Assembly (NCBI GenBank): GCA_947846985.1 | Contig: CANTUZ010000025.1 | Location: forward strand, 11,096,100-11,160,099 | Length of the DNA: 64,000 nucleotides | Source: Fratercula arctica | Taxonomy: Eukaryota; Chordata; Aves; Charadriiformes; Alcidae | Direction: 5' to 3' | Part shown: one piece after another, positions 43,145-55,917 of the stretch | Layout: each line of letters opens with the position of its first letter | Numbering within the stretch: the stretch's first letter is position 1 | Made by a program: the position numbers and the translations under genes | Notes under the pieces: model-generated | The model's database searches: none | What the model was told of the DNA's origin: nothing | The model's input: the letters and a program-made list of their open reading frames with translations, nothing else

Positions 43145-43795
43145 TCATCCCTTACTAAGCGAATTGATTTCTTTGTGTATTTCTTCTTCTGTATAGGGGC
43201 GACTGATACTGCCACGGGTTGGTTCCGTGGCAGTGGCTGTCACCGGGGTTGCAGTAGCAGCAGTGTCTGTCGGTCTGGTCTCCATCTCTTTCCCCTGAGG
43301 CTGCTGCATAATATTGAGCAGTGTTTGGTAGATACTGGCCAGGGCCCAGCACAGTGCAGTGGGTTGTGCCTCTCTAGAACAGCTACAGCATTTTCCTTTC
43401 AAATATTCTATCACTCTGTCAGGGTCTTGTAGTTGTTTGGGGGTGAACTCCAAGACCATTAGAGCTGAGAAGTTCTCTAGGTACCTGCCCATATTCTCCC
43501 ACATGCCATGCCACCCATGATTATCCAGGCTTGGGGCAGAGCTCTGGGTGGTAAAAGAGATGGGGAAAGTATTCCCCCCTATTTCCTCCATAGATTGATT
43601 GTGATTATTAAGAAATTCTGAGAGACGGTACCCAAGGTACGGGCAGGACAGCAGTACCACATAAACACCCCAAAATAACCGTCTGAACAGTGATGTCATC
43701 ATATCGTAAATTGATATCACACAAGACAGCAAAATGATGATCCTGATCCTTCTCCCAGAGGTGATAAATATCATCACGGGGATTACATACAGCAT
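43145..43795 (-). pseudogene. gag: gag, N-terminal part, ERVL-type provirus
   Basis: The open frame has 216 codons. The first 60 are hydrophobic and may be leader sequence read through. The remainder includes DRVIEYLKGKCCSCSREAQP and ALCWALASIYQTLLNIMQQ, with a Thr/Ala-rich stretch after it. It is separated from the next gag frame (42945) by a stop and frame change near 43145. Confidence 0.7.
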
Positions 43796-43817
43796 AGAAG
43801 AATTTACATAACACAGT

Positions 43818-44161
43818 CATGAGAACAAACGAAGCAACAACCCCCCCACGGCCATGTGGGAGGATTGGAAGAAAAAGGCAAAACTCGTGGGTTGAGACAA
43901 AGGCAGTTTAACAGAACAGCAAAGGGAACAGGAAAACAACAACAGTAACACTGATAGAGGAATACACAAAAACAATTTAGGGTACCACCACTCACTGACC
44001 GGACCCAGGATGCCCCAACTCACTCCCAAGCGGCGACTTCCTGCCCCCTTCCCTGGCCAGCTCCCAGCTATAGACTGGGCATGGCTCACATGGTATGGAA
44101 TACCTGTGTCCCCTGCCAGATCCTGGGGAAAATTACCCCTGTCCCCACCGGAACCAGGACA
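43818..44161 (-). repeat. 5' LTR of the ERVL-type provirus
   Basis: On the minus strand it begins TGTCCTGGTTCCGGTGGGGAC. It matches the 3' LTR in blocks such as GAAGAAAAAGGCAAAACTC and GGGTTGAGACAAAGGCAG (plus strand) but is diverged at its downstream end, so the 43818 boundary is approximate. Confidence 0.75.
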
Positions 44162-44267
44162 GACTCCTTGCTTACAGCTGTTATGGATCCTCTGTGTAGT
44201 TTCAGAGGAATGTAGGAGGGGTGATGGACAAGCAATGGAAGACAAAGCTGTGGAAGGGTTGTAAATG

Positions 44268-44881
44268 ATAGAATCATAGAATCATAGAATGGTTTGGGTT
44301 GGAAGGGATCTTAAACATCATCTAATTCCAACCCCCCCTGCCATGGGCAGGGACACCTTCCACTAGACCAGACTGCTCAAAGCCCCATCCAGCCTGGCCT
44401 TGAACACTTCCAGAGATGGGGCATCCACAACTTCTCTGGGCAGCCTGTTCCAGTGCCTTACCACCCTCACAGTAAAGAATTTCTTCCTAATATCTAATCT
44501 AAATCTCCCCTCTTTCAGTGTAAAACTGTTACCCCTTGCCCTATCACTACATGCCCTGATAAAGTGTCCCTCCCCATCTTTCCTGTAGGCCCCCTTTAGG
44601 TACTGGAAGGCTGCTATAAGGTCTCCCTGGAGCCTTCTCTCCTCCAGGCTGAACAACCCCAACTCTCTCAGCCTGTCTTCATAGGAGAGATGCTCCAGCC
44701 CTCTCATCATCTTTGTGGCCCTCCTCTGGACTAGCTCCAACATGTCCATGTCCTTCTTATGTTGGGGGCTCCAGAGCTGGATGCAGTCCTCTGGTTGGGG
44801 TCTCACGAGAGCAGAGTAGAGGGGCAGGATCACCTCCCTTGACCTGCTGGCCACACTTCTTTTGATGCCACCCAGGATAGA
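44268..44881 (-). mobile_element. CR1 3' end, minus strand
   Basis: The plus strand starts ATAGAATCATAGAATCATAGAATGG, the CR1 tail in reverse. The minus strand then reads the C-terminal ORF2 region ([35 protein letters not shown]) from about 44880 to 44363. It is 5'-truncated. Confidence 0.9.
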
Positions 44882-47800
44882 AATTGCACCTGACCCTATC
44901 CATAAGCCACTTGTGTTTTTAAAATGCTTAGGCATCAAATCTTACATTCTTTCCTAGGCATCCGTAGGCAAAGGCTTCTGGGTTAGATGGTTCTTTGGAT
45001 TGGAAATACACACTACTCTTGTTTTATAACATCTTCAGTATGATTAGGAAAATGGTAGCTAAGATTTAACTTACCATGCATGTGAAGCATAAGCAGCTAA
45101 GCCTTTCCAAAAGCAAACCAACCAACCCCCTATATCCAGGATACTGACAAAGTTTCCCTCATCACAACCATCTTTGTTAGAAATTAAATCATGCTTTTTT
45201 ATATATACTTCATTTTTATGGCACATTATTCTTCTAGAGGGAAAATAATATTGGCTTGCTTTTATACAAGATTCTTCTTTCTTTTTGGAAAACAAGGGCT
45301 AGGGCTTGGAGCTTTTTTTGAAAGGATTCAGTGCTACCTCCCTAACAACTTTATTTCAAAATTGGGTAGTTTTCTTCAAATGCATATGGGGTTTAAATGC
45401 CTCCAGTGAGTGGTCTAATCCACATTAGATATTTACCTATTTCAGTATAAGGAGTCAGCAGGTACTGTTATATGCCTACTATATGCTCAGAGTTCAGCAA
45501 AAGAAGCTTTCTTCTATGAGTCTACCTATGAGCCTACGCAGCTAAGCCCAGAGTGACCAGCAGGGAAGTAGGGAGGTCAGCACAAGAAGTACCGCTTTGG
45601 TGCACAGGGACCTTCTGCAAATCATGAAGCATTCAAAAGGGAATAATCTCCCTCCCCTTTCCCCCTATTTCTGCACTTTAAAGTGAGGTACTGCAGTTGC
45701 ATATGCAAGCATTGTGGAGCTAGAAGAAAAGCAGGCAAGAGCATTTGCACTCTGGTGAGGGCTCTCAGTTGGACAGGTCGACAGGTAGGCACTACAGCAT
45801 TAGATATGGATTAGATCTCTGCTTAGCCACATGCTCTTCTGTATGTGTTTAAGGATTTATTTTTTTTATGTGGGAATCCTTCAGTAAGATAGTTAACTAA
45901 TTTGATTGGAACAATTTTTCCTTTATGCTTTATACTGTAACTTCTTAAAACTGAAGAAATAGAGAGATCCTGGGAACATTTAGTGGTATTCATACTTATG
46001 TTTAAAGTCATAATTATTCCCAATATGGAAACACATTATAGCTATAAACCGAGTCTTGCACTTGTGCGTGCATGTTTTCTATGGGTTTGTCTGCTGAGAA
46101 CGTTAAATTTACATGATTAACCAGCAAAGACCAGTAACATTGCTTTAAGAAGAAATACCAAATATATCCTCCATGACACCTTATTTCTGAAGCAAAAGGA
46201 GGCTCAGTAGTAGCATGATACATTTCAGGGAGGAAATAGGAGAGTTGCATACCGTTGAAGAAGAGCAGCTCTTCAAGCCCCACCTCTCCCAGAAACCTTG
46301 ACCCCCTCGCATCCTACTTATGCAAACTGTTGTGGGAGCAGGTTTCTGCTTTGTCCTCCTGGACAGTCCTGGTGACAGTAGGGCCTTCCTGTGGCCCTGC
46401 AAAACACTGGACAGTCCTCCTGCACCCGATCTACAGTTGGAGGCCGTTGCCCTTGAAAGTAATTTCTCTGGATAGGACTTTCTTTAAGTAAAATGCTCTA
46501 ACCGAGGAACAGCTCTTTGGCACAGAAAGATTTCTGTGTTTTCCATGTCTGGACATCCAGCATACAAGATATGAGAAAGTAGCAGCAGAAACTCATCATG
46601 ATCTTGGATAACACCAAATACAAATGGAACAGTTTTAAATATTTCCAAATCCAAAGGAACTTGGCCTTTGTTACCCAACTTTCCACAGATGTTTCCAGAT
46701 ACTAATTACAATGATATAATTTCTTGCTTTATCAAAATATCTAATAGTCAGTACAGCTGTAGTTCAGTTTAATGAAGTTCTTAAAGGACATATCAAAACT
46801 TTGACAAATGGAAAACAAGAGCTCTTCTTCAAATATGTCTGTCAGTGTATAAACCAGTATCTCATAAGAAACCAAAAGCTTTCCCTGCGTTTTTTCTACA
46901 AGATGCATTACAGGTCATGTGCTATCTTTAAGTGTCTGATGTAGAAGATGGTGTGCCTGCCATGATTTTAAGAGATATTTTTATTTAGAAATGCAGTCAC
47001 TGGTTGATTGCCATGTTTGAGGACACATTACTTTTTATTTCTGAGACTGGAAAAGTCCTTTATTTCTTTAAAGCCTGACTATAGGGGTCTCCTCCACTCT
47101 TCTGCATGTATGAAGAAGTTGTCATCCTGTCCATCCAACTGATCTTTCTCTAGATGCAAGTGATTTACTCTCAAACTATTCAAGGATATGTGTGTCATGG
47201 TCACATTTGAAAAGAAATGAGGATAGAAAGTCAGTGAAGTGTTCCAGCAATCAGAGGTCTTCACAGCTTGCATAACAGCAAACTGTCTGCTAAAGGAATG
47301 GCAGGTGTTTGAAGATCGAACTGGAGGCATCACAAACACACACGTTCAAGCAGCAGCAACTGTCCCACACTGTCAAAAGATCAAGCAGAGGCAAGCAAAG
47401 GCTGCCCTCCAGGTGTAAATAGGCATTCATCAAACAAACACTTTGGTCACCCTAATGAACTCTGTGACTGTGAGGGGATTAAACATGAGCGTTTGTAAGA
47501 TGTAGACATGTAGACATCTTCTATGGGGACTTGGTCTTTTAGTATGATACTCTGCTTCCACGTCTCAAGTTGTAGAAGCAGAAAGACCACTCTGAGGCAA
47601 TGGCAGGTCAACTCATATTAGCACCTTTCTTGTTCATATAAGTCTTCCTGATGGCTCTTTTCCCTATTCCTCAGCAAAAGTTACTCATGCCTTCACCTCC
47701 TTTATATTATTTTAAGAGCACCTTGTCTAGATTTCAGGTCTTTTCTCAAGACCTAGGTCTTCCACATGCTGCTTGTAATTGTATTTGTGAATTTTCTTGT

Positions 47801-48531
47801 AGCAAGTGGTGCCATAGTTTAAACATGCATTTGGTAAAACACTTCTGCAGAGGGAGATGGCTTAAAATAGTTTTTATTTGAATGCTAACCTTGATTCATG
47901 TCAATAGCTGCAGCACTGAAAATATCATCACTTTTCTAGTGAATCTACAGTATCTTACAATAAAATATTTTACCCCATAAAATTTATTTGGGAGGTTGTT
48001 TGATATATTCTCTAGTCAATGAACAGAGCATAGTGCAGATGATAGTTATCATATCTGTATGTCTACAAAACTAGAAAATTTTTAACTGAATTCTTTAAAT
48101 CTGAAGAACAGAAATCTGTCTGGGCCTCATGCATAATGTTGAGACTCAGGATACATGAATTTACTCATTACTCTATTTTGTTTTGTGAACTTGTATCGCT
48201 TTATATTAGTATGATCAAATGAAGGCATAGTCTATCTGTGAAGTAGTGTTATTTTCACTGGTGGCACTAATATGGGAGAAGAAAGGCTGCAGCTCTCTTC
48301 CCTCTGGTGGTTAATCTGCATTTGATTAAGGCTGTTTATACTTCTTAAAATCCATCTACCTGTATCAACCCACACTTCCATTTTGGTTAACCTTTTATTA
48401 AAAAACAAAATCTCCTTTGAGCACTGTGCTGTGTTTTCATTATGAAATTCTCAAGGTTTGTTTTTAAAAAAAAATCCAATTTCTGGTCACAGATAATGCT
48501 GGAGAGGAAGAATAGGTTCATGTTAACATCC
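44882..48531. other. Non-repetitive AT-rich intergenic DNA
   Basis: No repeat or motif-bearing frame is visible to me. Only short open frames occur. Confidence 0.55.
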
Positions 48532-49291
48532 TGTTGTGGTTTGGGCTAGACTGGCCACTAAATGAATGACAGATGCTCTCTTTTAACCCCTCTCCCTTCC
48601 CAAAAAAAGAAGGGAGAGAGAATAAAGGAGAAAGACTTATGGGTTGAAAAGAAAACTAAAACTACTTTCATGATATATTAATAATAAAAAGTAAATATAA
48701 TAATATCAATAAGAAAATAATGAAATATATACAATATATACAAAATCAGTATCGAGCTCCCAGGACGACAATCACGCCACTGACAGGCACTGGGAAAGTC
48801 CCAGACTGCACTCAGCGATGGATAGGAACTGGATTCAGGTATGCATGGATTGGGATCAAAGGCAGACAAACAGAGTCCCCCTTGGGTGCCAGCCATTGAA
48901 GAAAGAGGGCTGACCCTTTGATCCCTCAGCTTTATACTGAGCATGATGCACATGGGATGGAATACTCTGTTGGTCAGTTTTGGGTCACCTGTCCTGTCTG
49001 CTCCTCCCCACAGGTATGACCCCTTTACACTCTTCCGCCTATAGCCCTCCAACATGGCACGTAACAAAGTTAGCTGACCTTGGTTGTTATAGCAATAAGT
49101 ATAAGCAAGAGCCTCTCTGCACACCATTCCTTGGTATTAACTATAAACATCAGACCTTATCATTCCAGAAGCAGACACTGTCTGAAAAATATGCCATTAA
49201 TTTCAGAGTGGACCATTAGTTAGAAGAGATTTAACTGAAAAGTAAAATTACTGAAAAGAAAATTGTTTCTGGTCTATCTCAAACCAAGACA
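48532..49291 (-). mobile_element. Solo LTR, ERVL-type family A
   Basis: 760 bp, closely similar to 14228-14951. On the minus strand it begins TGTCTTGGTTTGAG and ends CCCAAACCACAACA. The left flank is CATCC and the right side reads GACATCC, so a 5-bp duplication seems partly merged with the LTR end, as a two-base slip would give. Confidence 0.85.
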
Positions 49292-49551
49292 TCCTACACT
49301 TATGTAAATACTGCTTAAGGGGGGCGGTTAAGTTCTATTCTATACTTTATCCTCTGCACAGTGGTTCAGTACATGGTTGCAGCAATGCACTCTGATTGCA
49401 GATACAGCCATTTCTCACTACAGTCCCACAGATCTGTGCAGGAATGTCAAGACAGTGTCTTTAAATTGTGGCACAGATCTCTACTGTTAGCAAAAAGTTT
49501 TTAACTGGGGCAGGGGGCTGAAGTCACGAGAAAGTTAAAGTATTAATATAC

Positions 49552-49608
49552 AACTAGATGACCTTCAAGGTCCCTGCCAACTTAAACCATTCTATGATTT
49601 TATGATTC
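49552..49608 (+). mobile_element. CR1 3' tail fragment
   Basis: AACTAGATGACCTTCAAGG and the CTATGATTTTATGATTC tail are the last bases of a CR1 3' UTR. Only this end was inserted or kept. Confidence 0.8.
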
Positions 49609-49960
49609 ATTATGCCTGCCAGAAGAAACATATTGGTTGGCAGATTAATGTAAACATAACCTGATGACTAAACCACTTAACATAGAAAACACACTAGTGC
49701 ACATATGTGCATATGTACAGCACAGGAAAGGCTTTACACTTAGTATATGTGTGCTGCAGTAGGTAGGACCTTAATATATCTCAAAACAGTCTCTACAGCT
49801 GCGAGCTTTAAAAAGCAAGCTTGGAGGGTGGAACTTTCCAAAAGGTTTTTTGTTCTTCTTCAACAGTGGTGAAAGACCAGTTTATTGATGGCCCTTTTTC
49901 TGAAGCAGAAACCTAGGATTATGGAAGTCATGTGCTTTAATTTCTTCTCATGATAATATT
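49609..49960. other. Short intergenic spacer
   Basis: I see nothing recognisable between two CR1 pieces. Confidence 0.5.
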
Positions 49961-50065
49961 TCATAGAATCATAGAATCATAGAATCTTCATGGTTGGAAG
50001 GGACCTTTGAGATCATCGAGTCCAACCATACACACACAAAAAAAAGCCCCCTACAATCTCTGTCA

Positions 50066-52877
50066 CTAGAGCATGCCCTGAAGTGCCAAATATAGACGTT
50101 TCTTAAATACCTCTAGGGATGGTGACTCAACCACCTCCCTGGGCAGGCTGTTCCAGTGCCTGACCACTCTTTCAGTAAAGTAATTCTTCCTAATATCTAA
50201 TCTAAACCTCCCCTGATGCAACTTCAGACCATTTCCTCTGATCCTGTCATTATTCACTTGGGAGAAGAGGCCAACACCCACCTCTCTACAACCTCCTTTC
50301 AGGTAGTTGTAGAGGGCAATGAGGTCTCCCCTCAGCCTCCTCTTCTCCAAACTAAACATGCCCAGTTCCCTCAGCCTCTCCTCATATGGCTTGGTCTCCA
50401 GACCCCTCACCAGCTTGGTAGCTCTCCTCTGGACCCACTCCAGCACTTCAATGTGCCTCTTGTACAGAGGGGCCCAGAACTGAACACAGCACTCGAGGTG
50501 AGGCCTCACCAGTGCCAAGGACAGAGGCACGATCACTTCCCTACTCCTGCTGGCCACGCTATTCCTGATACAAGCCAGAATGCTGTTGGCCTTCTTGGCC
50601 ACCTGGGCACACTGCTGGCTCATGTTAAGCTGGCTGCCCACCAGCACCCCCAGGCCCTTTTCTGCTGGGCAGCTTTCTAGCCACTCTTCCCCAAGCCTGT
50701 AGCGTTGCTTGGGGTTGTTGTCACCGAAATGCAGGACCCAGCACTTGGCCTTATTAAACCTCATACAATTGGCCTTGGCTCATTGATCCAGCCTGTCCAG
50801 GTCCCTCTGTAGAGCCTTCCTACCCTCAAGCAGATCAACACTCCCACCTAGTTTGGTGTCATCTGCAAACTTACTGAGGGTGCACTCAATCCCCTCATCC
50901 AGATCATTGATAAAGATATTAAACAAAACTGGCCCCAAAACTGAGCCCTGAGGGACACCACTGGTGACCGGCCGCCAAGAGGATTTCACCCCATTAATCA
51001 CAACTCTCTGGGCACAGCCATCCAGCCATTTTTTTACACAGTGAAGAGTACACTTGTCTATGCCATGACTCGCCAGCTTCTCCAGGAGAATGCAGTGGGG
51101 GACGGTGTCAAAGGCATTACCAAAGTCCAGATAGACAACACCCACAGCCTTCCCCGCATCCAGAAGGCGGGTCACATGGTCATAGAAAGAGATCAGGTTG
51201 GTTAAGCAGGACCTCCCTTTCCTAAACCCATGCTGGCTGGCCCTGATCCCTTGGCTGCCCTGCACTTGCCATGAGAGCTCACTCAAGATGATCCTCTCCA
51301 TGATCTTTCCTGGTACCGAGGTCAGACTGACAGGCCTGTAGTTCCCCGGATCCTCTTTCCGACCCTTCTTGTAGATGGGCATCACATTAGCCACCCTCTA
51401 GTCATCTGGTACCTCCCCTGTTGACCAAGATTGTTGATAAATGATGGAGAGAGGCTTGGTGAGCTCTCCTGCCAGCTCCCTGAGTACTCTTGGGTGAATC
51501 CCATCCAACCCCATAGGCTTATGTGCGTCTAGGTGCAGAAGCAGATCATTGACTACTTCCTCCTGGATTATGGGTGGGTTGTTCTGCTCTCCATCCTTAT
51601 CTTCCAGTTCAGGAGGCTGAACACCCTGGGGATATCTGGTCTGACTATTGAAGACGGAGGCAAAGAAGGCATTAAGTATCTCAGCCTTCTCCCCGTCCTT
51701 GGTTGCAACTTTCCCCCCCGCATCCAGTAAGGGATGGAGATTCTCCCTGGCTCTCTTTTTGTTGATGTATTTATAGAAACTTTTTTTGTTGTCCTTTATG
51801 TTAGTGGCCAAGTTGAGCTCCAGATGGGCTTTTGCCTTCCTAATTTTCTCTCTGTATAACCTAACGAGATCTCTGTACTCCTCCTGAGTTGCCTGTCCCT
51901 TCTTCCAAAGGTGGTAAACCCTCCTTTTATTCCTAAGTCCCATCAGAAGTTCCTTGTTCATCCAGGCTGGCCATTTTCCCCGCCCTTTAAACTTGCGACA
52001 CTTGGGGACAGCCTGCTCCTGGGCCTTAAGATTTCCTTCTTGAAGAGTGTCCAGCCTTCCTTTGCCCTTCAGGACTATCTCCCAGTGTTCTGAAGCCAAA
52101 GTCCACCCTCTGGAAGTCCAAGGTGGAGGTTTTGCTAACCCCCCTCCTTACATCACTACGAATTGAAAACTTGACCATTTCATGATCACTAAACCTAAGA
52201 CAACCTTTGACCACCACATCTTCCACTAGTCCTTCTCTGTTTGTGAACAGTAGGTCTAGCGAGGCACCTCCCCTGGTAGGCTCACCTACCAGTTGTGTCA
52301 GGAAGTTATCTTCCATGCACTCGAGGAACCTCCTAGCCTGCCTGCTCTCTGCTGTGTTATATTTCCAGCAGATACCCGGCAGGTTGAAGTCCCCAACCAG
52401 AACAAGGGCTGGCAATTGCGAGACTTCAGCCAGCTGCTTACAGAATACTTCATCTGTCTCCTCATCCTGGTTGGGTGGTCTATAGCATACTCCCAGCACA
52501 AGATCTCCCTTATTTGCCTTCCCCTTCATCCTTACCCATAAACACTCGACTTTATCATCCCTGGAATCTAGCTCTATACAATCAAAACATTCCCTAATGT
52601 ACAGAGCCACACCCCCGCCTCTCCTTCCTTGCCTATCCCTTCTGAAGAGCTTATAGCCATTCATCGCAGCATTCGAGTCATGACAGTCATCCCACCATGT
52701 TTCCGTGATGGCAACTACATCATAGCTGTCCTGCTGCACAATGGCTTCCAGCTCATCCTGTTTGTTGCTCATGCTATGTGCATTCATGTAGATGCACTTG
52801 AGTTGGGCTACCGATTTCACCCCCATCCTTGGCCCTTTATCCCTAAACTCATTACTAGTGGGCCTGGTTTTATCCCC
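50066..52877 (-). pseudogene. CR1 ORF2, endonuclease and reverse transcriptase
   Basis: Endonuclease motifs are YDVVAITETWW (near 52700), LVGDFNLPGICW (near 52390) and FSDHEMVKF (near 52170). The RT has [15 protein letters not shown] (near 51310-51350), QHGFRKG (near 51220), [14 protein letters not shown] (near 50940) and the intact catalytic [11 protein letters not shown] (near 50860). C-terminal text [15 protein letters not shown] and [16 protein letters not shown] ends at 50066. Breaks: a shift near 52030, a stop at 51398-51400 just before the RT, and a stop near 50780. Before these breaks the element would have been able to copy itself. Confidence 0.88.
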
Positions 52878-52932
52878 TTCCCCCTTCATTTCTAGTTTAA
52901 AGCCCTGTCCATGAGCCTTGCTAACTCTTGGC

Positions 52933-53878
52933 CTAGTACCCTTTTCCCCTTCGGGATAGGGTTTTCCCATTCCTAGCAAGCAGGCCCAGTGTCCTGTAGA
53001 TCAAACTATGATCATAGAACCCAAAGCCCTGCTCGTAGCACCAGTTTTGGAGCCAGGTGTTGATCTGTCCGATTTTCTTGTTTACCCATTTGTCAGTCCT
53101 CAAAACTGGAAGGGCAGAGGAGAACACAATTTGTGCTCCCGAACCCTTGACAAGCCGTCCCAAGGCCCTGAAATCTTTCTTCATTGCCCTCAGACTTCTA
53201 CTCTCCAGCTCATCACTGTCTGCCTGTAAGATCAAAAGAGGGTAATAATCTGTGAGCTGTATCAGGCCAGGAAGCTTCCTGGTTATATCCTTAACATGGG
53301 CTCCAGAGAGGCAGTAGACCTCCCTGTGGGAAGGGTCCAGCCTGCATATGGGACCCTCATTTCCCCTCAGAATGGAACCCCCTATGACTATTGCCCTCCT
53401 CCTGCTCTTCACAGAAGCAGTCTTAATGCGTGGAGCTGGCTGCTTTGGCAACTCCCTGGATGGGGCTTTATCAGCATCCTTAGTTCCCTCATCATCTATT
53501 TCCAGAGGCCTATATCTGTTCTGTACGGGCACCTGGGGAGGCATGGAAGGTCTGGAGGGGACTCTCCTGCTGCCCTGAGCAAGTACCTGCTTCCATTCCC
53601 CCCCCATCCTCTCCTAGTTCCCCTCCTTCTGTCTGGTGACAAGAGGGCAGGGGATCCTCTATCTCTTGTGGAGCCTCCGCCTGCTGCTTTTTCCCTAAGG
53701 ATGGCAGGGTGTGGTTCCACCAATCAATCTCCCTTTCACACTCCCAAATGGTCCTCAGTCTTTCCACCTCCTGGTCACAGCACACACAGGCGCTGTCTTT
53801 GCTGTCCTCCTGCCAGAGTGACAGACATTCCATGCAGCCCGTCACCTGGACAGCTGCATGTCTCTCTGTCAGGTCCAT
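52933..53878 (-). pseudogene. CR1 ORF1, Cys-rich N terminus and esterase-like domain
   Basis: The N-terminal frame (53878-53510) has a Cys-rich part (CMEC, then CVCCDQEVERLRTIWE leading into a coiled-coil-like stretch), typical of CR1 ORF1. A frame change near 53600 leads into 53607-52933. That frame has RRAIVIGGSILRG (first SGNH block), REVYCLSGAHVKDI and FRALGRLVKGSGAQIVFSS. It matches the plus-strand ORF1 at 9672-10385. The protein binds RNA in CR1 biology. The esterase role is inferred from family knowledge. Confidence 0.8.
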
Positions 53879-53950
53879 TTGGGTCGCTTTATTCCTTTTG
53901 GCTTTGGCTACAGACCGAGTGGAGACCGTGTTTTCTTTGTAGTCGACCTA

Positions 53951-54402
53951 GCCTGCCTGCCTGCTTGCTGAAGGCAAGGTTTGGACTTGTAGGTTTGGAC
54001 TCCTACATGTGGTTATTTTGGGGGTTTGTGTCTGAGGTTTGTTGAGAGTATAAGAATATCCTTCACATAAAATAGTTATCAATATCAAAGTGGTACTTGT
54101 GTTGCTTCTGGAATGTTTCCATTTTCTGCAGTTAGCCTGTTTGGGCAGAGTTTGGGGCTTTGATTTCTCTGAATTTTACTTCCAGATATGCAGTCATTTA
54201 GGAGGGATGCAAATTTTGTGCTATGACTAAATTCTTTTTTTTTTTTTCAAAACAAAGAATTTTCAAGGATTTCTCACATTGCTAAACCTGCAGTTTGTGG
54301 AAGATAAAATCCAGAATATTTAAATTTAGCCAACAAGAAGCCAGAAAACAATGTTAAAATTTTATGGGTGAACAGCTAGGTGGGTAAATATTGGATTAAA
54401 TG
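53951..54402. other. Intergenic spacer
   Basis: AT-rich, with an 18-base T run near 54235. I see nothing else. Confidence 0.5.
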
Positions 54403-55395
54403 CAGAGGGTAGTGGTTAATGGGTCATACTCTATCTGAAAACTGGTAACAAATAGAGAACTATGTGTCTATCCTGGAATCTATCCCTCTTAACATCTTTC
54501 TCAGTGACCAGGAGGTGGTGAGGGAGAGCTTGCTCCTCAGACTGGTAGGTGACACCAAACTGGAGGGACTAGCTGACACACTGGAGAGCAGGGCTGCCAT
54601 ACAGAGGGACCTGGGCAGGCTGGAGGAATAGGCCTTGTGCAGTTCAGCCTGGAGAAGCGCCAAACCCTGCCCCAGGAAGGCAGAGCCCCAGGCAGCAGTC
54701 CAGGCTGGGCGTCGTCTGCTTGGGCAGCAGCTCTGCAGAAAAGTCCCTGGAGCTCTGGGGATAGCAAGCTGCACAGAAGCATAGTTGGGGCTGGTAGCAG
54801 TGAAGGCCAGCAGCATCCAGTGCTGTAGGAGTAGGAGCACAGCTAGGAGATGGAGGGACATGAGGATCCCTCTCAACTCCACACGTCTTAGGCCACACCT
54901 AAATACTGCATCCTCTGATTTGGGCTCCCCAGTCCCAGCAAGACATCGTCAAACTGGTGTGAGCACAGTGAAGGCCCACCAAGATGCTCAGGGGCTGAAG
55001 CACCTGCCCTGTGAAGGGAGCCTGAGGGATGGGGCTGCTTCTGCCTGGAGAAGGGAAGGCTTTGGGGGCACCTCAGAGCAGCCTACCTATGACCTGCATG
55101 TTGTGAAAATGGAGCCAGGCTCTTGGCAGACTGACGGTAGCACAAGAGACAGTGGGCATACATTGAAACAAGACAAGTTCAGACTGGTGATAAAGGGAAA
55201 CCTGTTTCCCCATAGGGACAGTCCAGAGTGGAGCAGGTTGCCCAGAGAGGGTATGTGATCTGCATACATGGAGGTTTTCAAGATCAGGCTTCAGAAAGCC
55301 CTGAGCCACATGGTCTGACCTCCTCAGTGATGGTGTTTTCAGTAGAAGATTGTACTGGGGACCTCCAGACATCCTTTCCAACTTGAATTTTTCCG
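54403..55395 (+). mobile_element. Old, degraded CR1 3' end
   Basis: This has the recognisable CR1 order: a DTKLEG-like RT end (near 54550), the AIQRDLGRL-like stretch (near 54600) and a CTGGGCAGCAGCTCTGCAGAAAAG block. The GAGGTTTTCAAGATCAGGCT region follows, and the end is CATCCTTTCCAACTTGAATTTTTC. It lacks the ATTCTATGAT tail and is heavily mutated, so it belongs to an older CR1 family. Confidence 0.75.
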
Positions 55396-55459
55396 TGTTA
55401 AAAGGACAATAGTAAGAGACCTTCCTCCTCCCACAAGAAGCAGTGATTTAAGGACTGAA

Positions 55460-55917
55460 GTAGAAGGAGGACCACAAGGATGATCAAAGGGCTGGAGCAC
55501 CTCTCCTATGAAGACAGGCTGAGAGAGTTGGGGTTGTTCAGCCTGGAGAAGAGAAGGCTCCGGGGAGACCTTATAGCGGCCTTCCAGTACCTGAAGGGGG
55601 CCTACAAGAAAGCTGGGGAGGGGCTGTTTGCAAGGGCATGTAGCAATAGGACGAGGGGCAATGGTTTTAAACTCGAGCAGGGTAGGTTTAGATGAGACAT
55701 CAGGAAGAAGTTCTTTACAATGAGGGTGGTGAAACACTGGAAGAGGTTGCCCAGAGAGGTGGTGGAGGCCCCATCCCTGGAGACATTCAGGGCCAGGCTT
55801 GATGAGGCTCTGAGCAATCTGATCTAGTTCAAGATGTCCCTGCTTAGTGCAGGGGGGTTGGACTAGATGACCTTTAAAGGTCCCTTCCAACCCATCACAT
55901 TCTATGATTCTATGAAC
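55460..55917 (+). mobile_element. CR1 3' end
   Basis: It begins within the C-terminal ORF2 region ([20 protein letters not shown], 55480-55540) and runs through the 3' UTR to TTCTATGATTCTATGA. It is well preserved and much younger in appearance than the preceding copy. Confidence 0.9.

Larger units (their letters stand above)
38861..44161 (-). mobile_element. ERVL-type provirus, gag-pro-pol, no env
   Basis: On the minus strand the order is 5' LTR (44161 to about 43818), gag, protease, RT, RNase H with integrase, purine tract, 3' LTR (39193-38861). No env lies between integrase and the LTR. The integrase and RNase H text, the 5.3-kb length and the missing env fit the avian ERVL group. The frames are broken in gag, RT and between RT and RNase H. 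The flanks show no matching target duplication, and the two LTRs differ clearly, so it is old. Confidence 0.9.
49961..53950 (-). mobile_element. Nearly full-length CR1 LINE, minus strand
   Basis: The plus-strand left end is TCATAGAATCATAGAATCATAG, the CR1 tail. Reading the minus strand, ORF1 (about 53880-52930), ORF2 endonuclease (about 52870-52140), linker, RT (about 51400-50790) and C-terminal region (50764-50066) all follow in order over about 4.0 kb. The RT box is FADD, unlike the FANN and FVDN of the plus-strand copies, so this is a better-preserved or different subfamily. Breaks are few: a shift in ORF1 near 53600, one near 52030, a stop at 51398-51400 and another near 50780. The right boundary is approximate. 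Confidence 0.9.

Noticed and set aside
53296..54045. 249-codon plus-strand frame
   Set aside because: It is the antisense shadow of CR1 ORF1 on the minus strand.
54460..54882. 140-codon minus-strand frame
   Set aside because: It is antisense to an old plus-strand CR1 3' end.
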